Assembly: GCA_020636505.1 (NCBI GenBank) | Contig: JACJXR010000006.1 | Span: 62,001-126,000 of the forward strand | DNA: 64,000 bases | DNA from: Chitinophagales bacterium | GTDB lineage: Bacteria; Bacteroidota; Bacteroidia; Chitinophagales; Chitinophagaceae | Reading direction: 5' to 3' | Notes under the pieces: model-generated | Told to the model about the DNA's origin: nothing | Seen by the model: only the letters and a program-made list of their open reading frames with translations | Database searches by the model: none | Program-made: the position numbers and the translations under genes | In this document: positions 18,952-27,959 of the stretch, piece by piece | Layout of the letters: every line of letters starts with the position of its first letter | Position numbering within the stretch: the stretch's first letter is position 1

Positions 18952-19620
18952 TTATTTATTCATTCTTTCATCTGTTATTCTTCCATCCTTCATAACAAGC
19001 GTCCTATCAGTCATTTTGGCCAATTCATTGTTGTGTGTTATCATCACTATCGTCTGGCCGAATTCATCTCTCAATCTTAAAAATAATTCGTGAACGGCAG
19101 AAGCATTGTTGCTATCCAAGTTACCGGTCGGCTCATCCGCCATCACTATTGAGGGTTTGTTGACCAATGCGCGAGCTATGGCCACACGCTGTTGTTCTCC
19201 ACCCGATAGTTCGGCCGGTTTGTTGTGCAATCTATTCTGTAGTCCCACCACTTCCAACATCTGTTCTGCGTCTTTTAATGCCTGCCCTTTAGTCTTTCCG
19301 CTTATCCATAGCGGTACAGACACATTCTCCACAGCAGTAAACTCAGGCAACAAATGATGAAACTGAAACACGAAGCCCATTTCCTTATTGCGAAATGCAG
19401 CCTGCTTTTTGGCGGATAACTCAAATAGATCTACACCATGTATGGTGACTTTGCCAGCATCGGGTTTGTCCAATGCACCAAGTAAATGCAGCAATGTACT
19501 TTTGCCCGCTCCCGATGCTCCGATAACGGATACGATCTCGCCTTTGTAAATTTTTAATGACACGTTATCTACAACGGTGAGATTGGAATACTTTTTGAGC
19601 AAATTATCTGCAGAAAGCAT
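18952..19620 (-). CDS. lolD: ABC transporter ATPase, LolD family
   Basis: LolD energises LolC/E-type release of lipoproteins from the inner membrane for delivery to the outer membrane. The 222-residue protein has Walker A GASGAGKS (34-41), the Q-loop [10 protein letters not shown], signature LSGGEQQR near 138, Walker [13 protein letters not shown] near 157 and the H-loop THNN near 195. Length and the [11 protein letters not shown] segment fit LolD better than other MacB-like ATPases, though the two groups are close. No permease gene is adjacent; in Bacteroidota the LolCE-like partner is often elsewhere. It is not in the acpP operon, from which it is separated by 112 bp. Confidence 0.85.
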   Translation of the reverse strand: MLSADNLLKKYSNLTVVDNVSLKIYKGEIVSVIGASGAGKSTLLHLLGALDKPDAGKVTIHGVDLFELSAKKQAAFRNKEMGFVFQFHHLLPEFTAVENVSVPLWISGKTKGQALKDAEQMLEVVGLQNRLHNKPAELSGGEQQRVAIARALVNKPSIVMADEPTGNLDSNNASAVHELFLRLRDEFGQTIVMITHNNELAKMTDRTLVMKDGRITDERMNK

Positions 19621-19723
19621 ATTGTAAAAGTCTATTAAAATGACAGTTAATGCAAGCGGTAGTCATATAATATTTTCCTAAATATCGATGACAAAAAATA
19701 TCTATTACATAAAAATTAAAAAG

Positions 19724-19754
19724 TTTGTAATTGTCATATGAAAACTTACATTTG
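19724..19754 (+). promoter_or_regulatory. Consensus Bacteroidota promoter of the DUF2795 gene
   Basis: TTTG at 19724-19727 and TACATTTG at 19747-19754 are separated by 19 bp, matching both the -33 and -7 elements exactly. The predicted start near 19760 gives a leader of about 29 nt before the ATG at 19789. This is the cleanest two-element promoter in the window. Confidence 0.75.
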
Positions 19755-19788
19755 CGTGAATCAGTAATAGGATAAAAGAAAACATAAT

Positions 19789-20010
19789 ATGTTTTGGACA
19801 CTAGAATTAGCATCACATCTTGAAGACGCGCCGTGGCCGGCAACAAAGGATGAGCTTATCGATTATGCTATCCGTTCGGGTGCGCCGTTGGAGGTTGTAG
19901 AGAATATTCAGGAGTTGGATGATGAGGGTGAAATATATGAGGGTATCGAAGACATCTGGCCTGACTATCCTACGCAAGAAGATTTCTTCTTCAATGAAGA
20001 CGAGTATTAA
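19789..20010 (+). CDS. Small conserved DUF2795 protein
   Basis: This is a 73-residue, strongly acidic protein. The N-terminal half (ELASHLEDAPWPATKDELIDYA) matches the DUF2795 fold, which reads like a small helical domain where APWPATKDELI is the hallmark. The C-terminal half is rich in Glu/Asp and ends in FFFNEDEY. The function is unknown; in Bacteroidota such proteins are widespread, short and often well expressed. It has its own consensus promoter and a strong terminator 26 bp after the stop, so it is a single-gene unit. Confidence 0.85.
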   Translation: MFWTLELASHLEDAPWPATKDELIDYAIRSGAPLEVVENIQELDDEGEIYEGIEDIWPDYPTQEDFFFNEDEY

Positions 20011-20036
20011 TTAAAAAGAAAAAAAGAGAATGAAGC

Positions 20037-20068
20037 ATCCCCCTGATTTTTTTCAGGGGGATTTTTTA
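20037..20068 (+). terminator. Strong intrinsic terminator after the DUF2795 gene
   Basis: A perfect 10-bp stem (20037-20046 with 20053-20062) with a T-only loop is followed by TTTTT. On the other strand it lies right after the stop codon of the cyclase gene, whose TAA (20066-20068) falls inside the T run, so it may serve both converging genes. Confidence 0.9.
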
Positions 20069-20846
20069 TACTTCAACAAAGTACATCTTCAGCTTACCCT
20101 TGTTCTTGGCTTCCAATTCACCACGATAAGTACAAGTGAATTTATTCTGTACCAACTCGTATGTGGTTTGTGAGATGTTTATTTTTCCAGCTTCACTGTT
20201 TTGTTCCATACGTGCAGCGGTGTTTACCGTATCGCCCCATATATCATACGCGAATTTCTTTACACCCACTATCCCTGCTACCACACTGCCGCTGTGCACA
20301 CCTATGCGCACTTCAAATGTTTTATCACCCAACTGCTCACGACGTTGCAGCATAAATGCTCTTATCTCCTGTGCTGCAGTTACTATTTTTTCTGCGTGCT
20401 GTTCATCGGAAGTGGGTAGCCCGCATACGGCTAAGTATGCATCACCGATGGTCTTAATTTTTTCTATACCATACTTTTCCATGATCTCGTCAAATGCTTT
20501 GAAACATTCATGGAGTTCTTCTACTAACCCTTGTGAACCCATACGTTCTCCCGCAGTGGTGAAGTTGACAAAATCTGTAAATAATACTGTTACTTGGTCG
20601 AAATGCTGAGCCGTAGTAGCACCCCTGTCTTTTAACTCATCGGCAATTTCTTCGGGTAAAATGTTGTGCAATAAGGTCTCAGACTTCTCTTTCTCTATGC
20701 CCAGCTTTTTATTGTTCCTAAAAATGAATATGCTGAATGCCAGCAAGAGTATTGCAGCACCGATACCACTATAGGTCATGGTGCGCTGACGTTGTAACTT
20801 TAACTCAACTATTTTTTGTGCTTCAGCATTTTGTATACTGTCTGCT
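20066..20846 (-). repeat. Duplicated cyclase half, copy 1
   Basis: This 781-bp stretch matches 22243-23023 at a constant offset of 2,177 bp, so there is no insertion or deletion between copies. It covers the end of the coiled segment, the membrane helix and the cyclase domain. Similarity falls off sharply upstream of the segment encoding ADSIQNAEAQ. Confidence 0.9.
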
Positions 20847-22192
20847 ATATATTTTCTGTCATAGTTTGCTTTCGCTTCCAACTCGGCTATGGCTTTGCTT
20901 TGTTCAACGCTTGTCAATGAATCGGAGTGAGTTTTAAACTTCACATATGAGCTGTAGGCCTGTTTGTAGTCACCCAATATATAATAGGCTTGGCTAAGCT
21001 GTTCGTAAGTAATACTTAAGCTGTAGTTGTCTTTTATCTCTTCAAAGTATATGAGTGATTTGTTGAAGTACGGTATCGATTTGCGTATATTTTGTTTGTC
21101 GTTATTCGACAAACCGGGGTTGGCGCTATTTTCTGTGCTTTGGTGCAGATATGCCATCCCGATCAATCTATTGGCCCATGCTTCATAATAGTCTTCCCCG
21201 GCTTGTCGTGATTCATTGAGTAGTTTTTCAAAAATGTTCAATGCTCGTTCAAACTGCGAGTCATTCATCAATACAATTCCTAGACTGGAATATATGGTTA
21301 GCATTGCATCATTGCGTTGTAACTCCCGGGCCAGATCCAATGCTTTCTCATAATAATAAATGGCGGAATCCGTTTTCTTCTCGTTACCCAATATATCACC
21401 CAAACTTTCGTACGCCCTCATGAGAAGCGGTTTTGATCCGCTTTTTAGCGTCCCTTCCAAGGTTTTAAGTGCATATACTTTCTCCTTCTCGAGGTCGTCT
21501 ATTTGACTGTATATTCCACTTATATTGTAGTAGGCTAACACAACCTTATCTTCGTTATTGGTCTCTAAGCCTAACCTTACAGTCTTGAAAGCGTATTCTA
21601 ATGCTGCTTCAAATTTATTCTCATTTAAATAGGTGCCGGCTACTCTGTTCAGCAAGTCCATTTGTGCCATGTTATCATCACGCTTTTCAGCGATAGCTAA
21701 AGCTTTCAGGTAATATTTTCGGCTTTCTGCAAACTCGTCACTGTTTATGTAGGCTCCGCCGAGTGTGTAATATATACTCTGCTGATTGGGCAGGCCTTCA
21801 TTATCCTTTATATATTCGATAGCCTTTTTACCATAATAAATGGCTGAGTCATTCTTGTCAAGCGATAAGTAAATATTTGCTATCGCTTTATAACCATATG
21901 CCAGTCCTGCAGATCTATTTTTTCGCTCGGCTAGTTCTATCGCTTTCTTTGCATATAGCTTTGCGGTGTCAATACTTATGATGCCGAATTTATGTTTCAT
22001 GGCATATATCATAGAGAGTTCGGCATACAAACTCACTGTAGACATATCTTCTTTGGATTGAGAAAGTTTTGACTTTAAGGAGTCAATAGTGCTCAATGCC
22101 TGTTCCCTGGTTTGACTCTTCGCATAGCATGCGTTAGGTATTATCATTCCAAGAATGATTACATGCAGTATGGCAAGAAAGACATTCTTCAT
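20066..22192 (-). CDS. TPR-transmembrane-adenylate cyclase (class III), copy 1
   Basis: The 708-residue protein has a signal peptide (about 1-24), a periplasmic array of tetratricopeptide repeats (about 45-420), a coiled segment, one transmembrane helix (GIGAAILLLAFSIFIF near 475-490), a short HAMP-less linker with LLHNILPEEIADEL and a C-terminal class III cyclase domain. The metal Asp residues are present in LFTDFVNFT and TIGDAYLA. The base-selecting positions are Lys in KIKTIGD and Asp in YDIWGD, which predict ATP rather than GTP as substrate, and the transition-state Asn/Arg are in NTAARME. It probably makes cAMP in response to a periplasmic protein or peptide sensed by the TPRs. It is the downstream member of a tandem pair. 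Confidence 0.92.
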   Translation of the reverse strand: MKNVFLAILHVIILGMIIPNACYAKSQTREQALSTIDSLKSKLSQSKEDMSTVSLYAELSMIYAMKHKFGIISIDTAKLYAKKAIELAERKNRSAGLAYGYKAIANIYLSLDKNDSAIYYGKKAIEYIKDNEGLPNQQSIYYTLGGAYINSDEFAESRKYYLKALAIAEKRDDNMAQMDLLNRVAGTYLNENKFEAALEYAFKTVRLGLETNNEDKVVLAYYNISGIYSQIDDLEKEKVYALKTLEGTLKSGSKPLLMRAYESLGDILGNEKKTDSAIYYYEKALDLARELQRNDAMLTIYSSLGIVLMNDSQFERALNIFEKLLNESRQAGEDYYEAWANRLIGMAYLHQSTENSANPGLSNNDKQNIRKSIPYFNKSLIYFEEIKDNYSLSITYEQLSQAYYILGDYKQAYSSYVKFKTHSDSLTSVEQSKAIAELEAKANYDRKYIADSIQNAEAQKIVELKLQRQRTMTYSGIGAAILLLAFSIFIFRNNKKLGIEKEKSETLLHNILPEEIADELKDRGATTAQHFDQVTVLFTDFVNFTTAGERMGSQGLVEELHECFKAFDEIMEKYGIEKIKTIGDAYLAVCGLPTSDEQHAEKIVTAAQEIRAFMLQRREQLGDKTFEVRIGVHSGSVVAGIVGVKKFAYDIWGDTVNTAARMEQNSEAGKINISQTTYELVQNKFTCTYRGELEAKNKGKLKMYFVEV

Positions 22193-22242
22193 ATTGTATG
22201 AGGATAAGCTATTATGAAAGAGTAAGATATAAAATAAATCTG

Positions 22243-23023
22243 CTATGCTTCCACAAAGTACATCTTCAGCTTACCCTTGTTTTTGGCTTCCAGTTCGCCA
22301 CGGTAAGTGCAGTTGAATTTATCTTGTACCAGTTCGTATGTTGTTTGTGAGATGTTTATTTTGCCTGCTTCGCTGTTCTGCTCCATACGTGCGGCTGTGT
22401 TCACTGTATCGCCCCAAATATCGTAGGCGAATTTCTTCACACCCACTATGCCTGCAACCACGCTGCCGCTGTGTACGCCTATGCGTACTTCAAATGTTTT
22501 GTCGCCCAATTGCTCACTGCGTTGCAGCATGAATGCTTTTATCTCATGAGCCGCTTGCACAGTTTTCTCCGCATGGCGTTCGTCGGCTGTAGGTAATCCA
22601 CAAACTGCTAAATAAGCATCGCCGATGGTCTTTATTTTTTCAATACCATACTTTTCCATAATCTCGTCAAATGCTTTGAAACATTCATGTAGTTCTTCTA
22701 CTAACGCTTGTGAACCCATACGTTCTCCTGCAGTGGTGAAGTTGACAAAATCTGTAAATAATACTGTTACCTGATCGAAATGCTGGGCAGTGGTAGCACC
22801 CCTGTCTTTTAACTCATCGGCGATTTCTTCGGGTAAAATGTTGTGCAATAAGGTCTCAGACTTCTCTTTCTCTATACCTAGCTTTTTATTATTCCTGAAA
22901 ATGAATATGCTGAATGCCAGCAAGAGTATTGCAGCGCCGATACCACCATAGGTCATGGTGCGCTGACGTTGTAACTTTAACTCAACCAATTTTTGTGCTT
23001 CTGCATTTTGTATACTATCTGCT
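22243..23023 (-). repeat. Duplicated cyclase half, copy 2
   Basis: This is the partner of 20066-20846. The encoded proteins are about 95% identical here, and most base changes are synonymous third positions. Confidence 0.9.
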
Positions 23024-24258
23024 ACTTGCTTTTTTTCGTATTCAGCCTTCGATTCCAGCTTCGCTATTTTTTCCGTATTCTCTCTATTGAAAACTGAATC
23101 GTTATAGATTACGAATTGTCTGTGTGCTTCTAATGATCTTTTATAATCTCCCCTTAGCTCGTATACATCCGATAATTCTTGATAACAATCTTTTAGCCCT
23201 ACCAGATCATTCACCTCAATACCCAGATTCAAAGATTGTTTCAGGTATTTTTCGGCCTCATCCAATAATGCAGCCTTGCTTTTAGGTATAGTTACGCGTG
23301 GCAGACCTTCTATTATGGTTTCCGGAAGAGAACCTCCTGTTTTTTTACTATCCATTTCTTGTACAATGGTCAGGTATAGGTCACCAATGTTGTATAGGTC
23401 AACTGAATAATCCTGCTTGTTGCCAATTTTTTGATGCATTCTTGCAGCGCTCATGTAGCACGCCAGTGCCATTTTGTAGTTTTTATCAAACCAATAGATA
23501 ACACCAATATTTCCGGTTGCGGTTATATATATTGGTTTATAGCCTATCTCCTTCGCAATTTTTCTGGCCGAAACAAAATGCTCCAAGGCCTTTGGATAGT
23601 CTCCAAAACCGTCTAAATAATCCCATCCAATATTCAATTTTGCTACGCATATTGTGTTCTTATCTCCTCGTTCTTCACCCAGTTTCAGTGCCTGCTTGTG
23701 GTACTCCAATGCTTTGGTATAATCTCTCATATAATTATACAATGAGCCAATATTGTCGAGCAATCCATCGAGGTCACTATTACCTGTCGCTTTGTATACA
23801 GGCAATGCCATTAAATAATACTCCAAAGCTTTAGAGTAGTTGCCCAAATTGGCTGCAACTACGCCCATGCGTTTGTGACAAATTGCTATTGCCCCTTTAC
23901 TCTTTCTTTCCTCGGCAAACTTTAATGCAGTAGTATAGTATTCAATAGCCTTTGTATTATTACCTTTTGCCTCGTGATTGTCTCCTATGGCAATGTTGGA
24001 TATTTGCTTCCCTATTACCCAGCCAAGCTTTCCAGACAATTCCAGAGCTTGTAAACCATATTCTAAACCTCGGTCCGGGTTTGTTGGTTGTAACCTCAAA
24101 GAAATGGATTGCAGTAGCCGTACTTTATTGGTATCCTCTTTTGCCTTGGGGAGTTCTGCAAGTAGTGAGTCCACAAGTTCTTGCCTACTCAGCTTTTGCG
24201 CATTTGCACTTGCCATGAAGCAAATGAAAACCGTGAAAAACAAAATGAGATGCTTCAT
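22243..24258 (-). CDS. TPR-transmembrane-adenylate cyclase (class III), copy 2
   Basis: This 671-residue protein has the same layout as its neighbour: signal peptide (about 1-20), TPR repeats (about 40-400), one transmembrane helix and a class III cyclase domain with the same metal, adenine-selecting (Lys and Asp) and Asn/Arg residues. Over the last 260 residues it differs from copy 1 at only about 13 positions, while the TPR half is clearly diverged. It lies 50 bp upstream of copy 1 on the same strand, so both may be transcribed together. The two enzymes should have the same output and different inputs. A cAMP-binding target is not visible in the window. Confidence 0.92.
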   Translation of the reverse strand: MKHLILFFTVFICFMASANAQKLSRQELVDSLLAELPKAKEDTNKVRLLQSISLRLQPTNPDRGLEYGLQALELSGKLGWVIGKQISNIAIGDNHEAKGNNTKAIEYYTTALKFAEERKSKGAIAICHKRMGVVAANLGNYSKALEYYLMALPVYKATGNSDLDGLLDNIGSLYNYMRDYTKALEYHKQALKLGEERGDKNTICVAKLNIGWDYLDGFGDYPKALEHFVSARKIAKEIGYKPIYITATGNIGVIYWFDKNYKMALACYMSAARMHQKIGNKQDYSVDLYNIGDLYLTIVQEMDSKKTGGSLPETIIEGLPRVTIPKSKAALLDEAEKYLKQSLNLGIEVNDLVGLKDCYQELSDVYELRGDYKRSLEAHRQFVIYNDSVFNRENTEKIAKLESKAEYEKKQVADSIQNAEAQKLVELKLQRQRTMTYGGIGAAILLLAFSIFIFRNNKKLGIEKEKSETLLHNILPEEIADELKDRGATTAQHFDQVTVLFTDFVNFTTAGERMGSQALVEELHECFKAFDEIMEKYGIEKIKTIGDAYLAVCGLPTADERHAEKTVQAAHEIKAFMLQRSEQLGDKTFEVRIGVHSGSVVAGIVGVKKFAYDIWGDTVNTAARMEQNSEAGKINISQTTYELVQDKFNCTYRGELEAKNKGKLKMYFVEA

Positions 24259-24346
24259 AGAGGGTGATTGAAGCTTTAAGATATAAAATATATATGTGCA
24301 GGTTGTATTAAATAATTTGCATATGCATTGCTTTCATATTATTTTG

Positions 24347-24358
24347 TGTATTAATACA
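24347..24358. promoter_or_regulatory. Palindrome just before the small membrane protein
   Basis: TGTATTAATACA is a perfect 12-bp palindrome ending 2 bp before the ATG at 24361. It could be an operator or AT-rich promoter DNA; a single site cannot distinguish these. Confidence 0.3.
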
Positions 24359-24360
24359 AA

Positions 24361-24792
24361 ATGCATACTGCTATGAGAGATACAATGCTCATTCTACACA
24401 TGATAGGTCTGGCTATGGGGCTGGGCACCAGCTTTGCTTTTATGTTCCTGGGTATGGCTGCTTCCAAAATGGATAAGGACGATGCCAAAAAGTTTACCAC
24501 TAACGCCATGGTGGTCAGCCGTATGGGGCATATAGGCATTACACTGCTCATTATTTCAGGTGGTTATTTGATGACGCCCTTCTGGTCGTCACTGATGGAT
24601 ATGCCTATGTTGCTCACCAAATTGATACTGGTACTCGTCTTGATTATCCTCATCGCACTGTTGAGTATCAACGCAAGAAAGGCCAAAGAAACACAGGACG
24701 ATAAGTACTTTAAAACCATCGGCGTTTTGGGTAAGTTCTCTATGCTCACTTCATTGACCATCGTAATACTCGCTGTACTCAATTTTCATTGA
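24361..24792 (+). CDS. Small four-helix membrane protein of unknown function
   Basis: The 143-residue protein has four hydrophobic helices (about 9-30, 55-75, 84-104, 122-141), with short charged loops such as ASKMDKDDAKK and NARKAKETQDDKY. The size and pattern resemble small membrane proteins of the CopD/DUF2269 type, but no diagnostic motif is present and the assignment is weak. An internal ATG at 24373 (MRDTMLILH) is an alternative start that would leave room for a leader. It stands alone between the cyclases and glyS. Confidence 0.7.
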   Translation: MHTAMRDTMLILHMIGLAMGLGTSFAFMFLGMAASKMDKDDAKKFTTNAMVVSRMGHIGITLLIISGGYLMTPFWSSLMDMPMLLTKLILVLVLIILIALLSINARKAKETQDDKYFKTIGVLGKFSMLTSLTIVILAVLNFH

Positions 24793-24807
24793 TATGTTTA
24801 TTTTACG

Positions 24808-24815
24808 TATATTTG
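24808..24815 (+). promoter_or_regulatory. Possible distal -7 box upstream of glyS
   Basis: TATATTTG is an exact -7 match 252 bp before glyS. If used, it would give a long glyS leader that includes the GCAACAA repeats. No -33 element is clear. Confidence 0.3.
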
Positions 24816-24913
24816 TTATGATAAATATTGCCACTTTTAACAGAGTATTGAAGGTTGGCAGAGCCGAAGGGTGTAGTCTATCAGGGTGACAAAAAAGAAA
24901 AAACGTCAAATCC

Positions 24914-25017
24914 GCAACAATTTGCAACAAATAGAACTGCAAGTGGTTGATTGTAAGTACAATGGGTGAATGTGATTTTGCATGATATCTGCAACAATTC
25001 GCAACAAAACGTAACAA
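24914..25017. repeat. Phased GCAACAA repeats before glyS
   Basis: GCAACAA occurs at 24914, 24924, 24991 and 25001, with a variant GTAACAA at 25011. Within each cluster the spacing is exactly 10 bp, one DNA helical turn. The 24793-25067 spacer otherwise holds no convincing gene; the ORFs in it are short or read through the repeats. The repeats could be a protein-binding array or an attachment-type site. Confidence 0.55.
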
Positions 25018-25051
25018 TTTGAACCCTTCGTAGAAAATCTTATCAATCACT

Positions 25052-25059
25052 TATCTTTG
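25052..25059 (+). promoter_or_regulatory. -7 promoter box of glyS
   Basis: TATCTTTG is an exact TAnnTTTG match. Only 8 nt separate it from the glyS ATG, so the transcript would have a leader of just a few nucleotides. Confidence 0.6.
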
Positions 25060-25067
25060 CCCGCAAT

Positions 25068-26501
25068 ATGGCAAACGACAATAAACTTCAGGATATAATA
25101 GCACACTGTAAAGAGTATGGCTTCGTATTTCAGTCTTCTGAAATATACGACGGGCTGCAGGCTGTATACGACTACGGCCAGAACGGTGCTGAGCTGAAGA
25201 AGAATATAAAAGACTACTGGTGGTACAGCATGACACGCCTGCACGATAACATCGTGGGTATAGATGCCGCCATCTTCATGCACCCAACCACATGGAAGGC
25301 CAGTGGCCACGTTGACAATTTCAACGACCCGATGATAGACAACAAGGATAGCAAAAAACGCTACCGTGTCGATCATCTTATTGAAGCACATGCAGACACT
25401 CTGGACGAAGCGGAGAAGAAGGCGTTGATAGACAAGATGGAGCAGTTGTTAGGGGCCGATGATTTTGCCGGATTGAAAACATTGATTGAAGAGTTGGGTA
25501 TTAAGTGTGGTGTGAGTGGTACCGCCAACTGGACAGACATCCGTCAGTTCAACCTGATGTTCGGTACACAAATGGGTTCTGTAGCAGGTGACGCTGATGT
25601 TGTGTACCTACGTCCTGAAACGGCACAAGGTATATTCGTCAACTTCCTGAACGTACAGAAGACAGGCCGTATGAAAATACCTTTTGGTATAGCTCAAATC
25701 GGTAAAGCTTTCCGTAATGAGATAGTGGCGCGTGGTTTCATCTTCCGTATGCGCGAGTTCGAGCAGATGGAGATGCAATACTTCATTAAGCCGGGTACAC
25801 AGATGGAGTGGTACGAGTTTTGGAAAGAGACCCGTATGAAGTGGCACAAGACACTGGGTATTCCTCAAGAGCAATACAACTTTCACGACCATGTGAAGCT
25901 GGCACACTATGCTGATGCCGCATGCGATATAGAATACAACTTCCCTGATTGGGGCTTTAAAGAAGTGGAAGGTGTACACAGCCGTACCGACTTCGATCTT
26001 AGTCGTCATCAGGAGTTCAGCAAAAAGAAGCTCACCTACTTTGATACGGAAGAGAACAAGCACTATGTGCCATACGTTATCGAAACCTCAATCGGTCTCG
26101 ACCGTACAGTGATGATGGTGTTGAGTGAAGCTTATACAGAAGAAGACCTAAGTACAGAAGATAAAAAAGACAGCCGCGTGGTAATGAAGTTTGCCTCGCA
26201 TTTGGCTCCGATAAAGTTGGCTGTCTTCCCTCTTACCAAAAAAGACGGTTTGCCTGAAGTAGCGCAGCAACTGATGGACGAGTGTCGCCCACACTTCAAA
26301 TGCTTCTACGAGCAAAAAGATGCGATAGGCAAACGCTATCGCCGTCAGGATGCGATAGGTACACCTTTCTGCGTTACCATCGACCACCAAACATTGGAAG
26401 ACAAAACAGTTACCATTCGTCACCGCGACAGTATGGAGCAGGAGCGTATCCCGATGGATAAGGTAAAAGAACTGGTGCTGGAAAAGATAAGACAGTTTTA
26501 A
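25068..26501 (+). CDS. glyS: Glycyl-tRNA synthetase (dimeric, GlyQS type)
   Basis: The enzyme charges tRNA-Gly. It is the single-chain, alpha2-type class II synthetase, 477 residues long. Motif 2 is clear around FRNEIVARGFIFRMREFEQMEM (near 215-236), motif 3 is SIGLDRTVM near 340, and the C-terminal anticodon-binding domain starts near 382 (APIKLAVFPLTKKDG). The N-terminal YGFVFQSSEIYDGLQAVYDYG is the family signature. There is no sign of the separate alpha and beta subunits used by many bacteria. Confidence 0.97.
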   Translation: MANDNKLQDIIAHCKEYGFVFQSSEIYDGLQAVYDYGQNGAELKKNIKDYWWYSMTRLHDNIVGIDAAIFMHPTTWKASGHVDNFNDPMIDNKDSKKRYRVDHLIEAHADTLDEAEKKALIDKMEQLLGADDFAGLKTLIEELGIKCGVSGTANWTDIRQFNLMFGTQMGSVAGDADVVYLRPETAQGIFVNFLNVQKTGRMKIPFGIAQIGKAFRNEIVARGFIFRMREFEQMEMQYFIKPGTQMEWYEFWKETRMKWHKTLGIPQEQYNFHDHVKLAHYADAACDIEYNFPDWGFKEVEGVHSRTDFDLSRHQEFSKKKLTYFDTEENKHYVPYVIETSIGLDRTVMMVLSEAYTEEDLSTEDKKDSRVVMKFASHLAPIKLAVFPLTKKDGLPEVAQQLMDECRPHFKCFYEQKDAIGKRYRRQDAIGTPFCVTIDHQTLEDKTVTIRHRDSMEQERIPMDKVKELVLEKIRQF

Positions 26502-26545
26502 TATTAAGGTTCGTTTTGATGCGTGTGTTTTGGTAACTTTAATAC

Positions 26546-26872
26546 ATGCATGCCGAGCAACAAGAACTGTCCAGATCGTTACAAGAGAAGTTCTCACTTG
26601 TCTTGCCCGAAGGTCTTTCGGAAGAAGAGCTTTTGCTGATGTTGGAGCAAAGGATAAGCTCGCTCATAGAACGCAATGCGGAAGAGTTTTTCCAGCTGAT
26701 GTACCGCATAGACATTCCCGAAAAGCAGTTGCATGAAGTGTTGGGTAAACCCGATGCGCTGCAGGTGTTGGCCAAGCTTATATTCGACCGCCAATTGGAT
26801 AAAGCCCGTAGCCGCTTGAAGTACAAAAGCTACTTCGAGAATAACAATACCGATGATGAACTGAAGTGGTGA
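26546..26872 (+). CDS. Hypothetical helical protein
   Basis: This is a 108-residue, mostly helical, charged protein with no signal peptide or membrane helix. The middle is a leucine-rich acidic helix (LSEEELLLMLEQRISSLIERN) and the end is hydrophilic (YFENNNTDDELKW). It is not recognised as a named family. It lies 44 bp after glyS on the same strand and codes in the same style as its neighbours, so it is probably real and possibly co-transcribed. The ATG at 26546 is close to a TAACTTTA box. Confidence 0.7.
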   Translation: MHAEQQELSRSLQEKFSLVLPEGLSEEELLLMLEQRISSLIERNAEEFFQLMYRIDIPEKQLHEVLGKPDALQVLAKLIFDRQLDKARSRLKYKSYFENNNTDDELKW

Positions 26873-26918
26873 TGTGCGCTTTAAGTTTCTTTAGGGTTTT
26901 CATTCGTAAATTCGTGGT

Positions 26919-27956
26919 ATGAGAAAGCTGATGCCGTTAATGCTTTGCTCAACTTTGTTGTTTGCAGCATGTAGTCCTGATACTTCCATCGATATCAATG
27001 CTCCCCAAGAAACAGGGATATCATTCACCGTGCCGCAAGGTTGGCCGCAACCTGTATACAATTTTGAGAACAACGCATTGAACCAAGCGGGTTTTGAGTT
27101 GGGCCGTAAGTTGTTTTACGATACTCGTTTTTCGAGAGACAATACCATCTCTTGTGGTTCTTGTCACCAAGCGGGTGCGGCCTTTGCCCATTCGGAGCAC
27201 AGTATCAGTCATGGAGTGGACGGTTTGGTAGGTACGCGCAACTCACCCACACTGTTCAATCTCAATTGGCACAAAGGCTTCTTTTGGGATGGTGGCGTCA
27301 ATCATATAGAGAGCCAGCCCATCAACCCCATACAGAACCCTGTGGAGATGGATGAGACTGTCCCCAATGTCATCGCCAAAATCAAAGACGACGCTGATTA
27401 CAAGCGTATGTTCTCGGCAGCTTGGGGAGATGAGTTGATGAACTCGCAAAGGATATTCAAATCGTTGGCACAATTCATGGGAGCCATGGTTTCCGACAAT
27501 TCAAAGTATGATAAGTATAAGCGTGGCGAAGCTGCGCTAACCGATACAGAGCTTAGTGGTATGAGCGTCTATCAAAACAATTGCGCGGCATGTCATACAG
27601 CTCCTTTGTTCTCCGATTTCTCTTATAGGAACAACGGGTTGCCGCCTACGTCCGTCAATGACAGCGGTAGGGGACATATAACTTTCTTGGCGCAGGATAT
27701 GTACAAGTTCAAAGTGCCTTCGTTGCGCAACTTGAAATACTCTGCACCTTATATGCACGATGGCCGCTTTAAAACTTTGGAGCAAGTGTTGGCTCATTAT
27801 AGTACAGGTATACACCGGTCACCTACGCTCGACCCGATTTTACTGAATGGTATTCAGCTATCCGCTCAGCAGCAATCGGACTTGTTGGAGTTTCTCAATA
27901 CGCTCAATGATGAGTCTTTCATAAGCGATGTCAGGTTTCACGAAAATGCACAATAA
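26919..27956 (+). CDS. Dihaem cytochrome c peroxidase (MauG/CCP family) lipoprotein
   Basis: This 345-residue lipoprotein (signal peptide with lipobox LFAAC, Cys near 18) has two covalent haem c motifs, CGSCH at residues 79-83 and CAACH at 222-226, the hallmark of bacterial dihaem peroxidases. The segments NSPTLFNLNWHKGFFWDGG near 108 and KVPSLRNLKYSAPYMHDGR near 266 are also typical. It would reduce hydrogen peroxide with electrons from small cytochromes, or act as a MauG-like oxidase; sequence alone does not separate these. It would be anchored to a membrane and face the periplasm. The stop is followed by a terminator shared with the convergent kelch gene. Confidence 0.92.
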   Translation: MRKLMPLMLCSTLLFAACSPDTSIDINAPQETGISFTVPQGWPQPVYNFENNALNQAGFELGRKLFYDTRFSRDNTISCGSCHQAGAAFAHSEHSISHGVDGLVGTRNSPTLFNLNWHKGFFWDGGVNHIESQPINPIQNPVEMDETVPNVIAKIKDDADYKRMFSAAWGDELMNSQRIFKSLAQFMGAMVSDNSKYDKYKRGEAALTDTELSGMSVYQNNCAACHTAPLFSDFSYRNNGLPPTSVNDSGRGHITFLAQDMYKFKVPSLRNLKYSAPYMHDGRFKTLEQVLAHYSTGIHRSPTLDPILLNGIQLSAQQQSDLLEFLNTLNDESFISDVRFHENAQ

Positions 27957-27959
27957 AAA

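Noticed and set aside
24830..24890. Possible tRNA or tRNA remnant in the glyS upstream spacer
   Set aside because: No cloverleaf or T-arm sequence (GGTTCGA) could be found, and the short G-rich run does not pair properly.
24751..25050. 99-residue minus-strand frame opposite the glyS upstream spacer
   Set aside because: Composition is not protein-like, it overlaps the end of the small membrane gene and it runs through the repeats.
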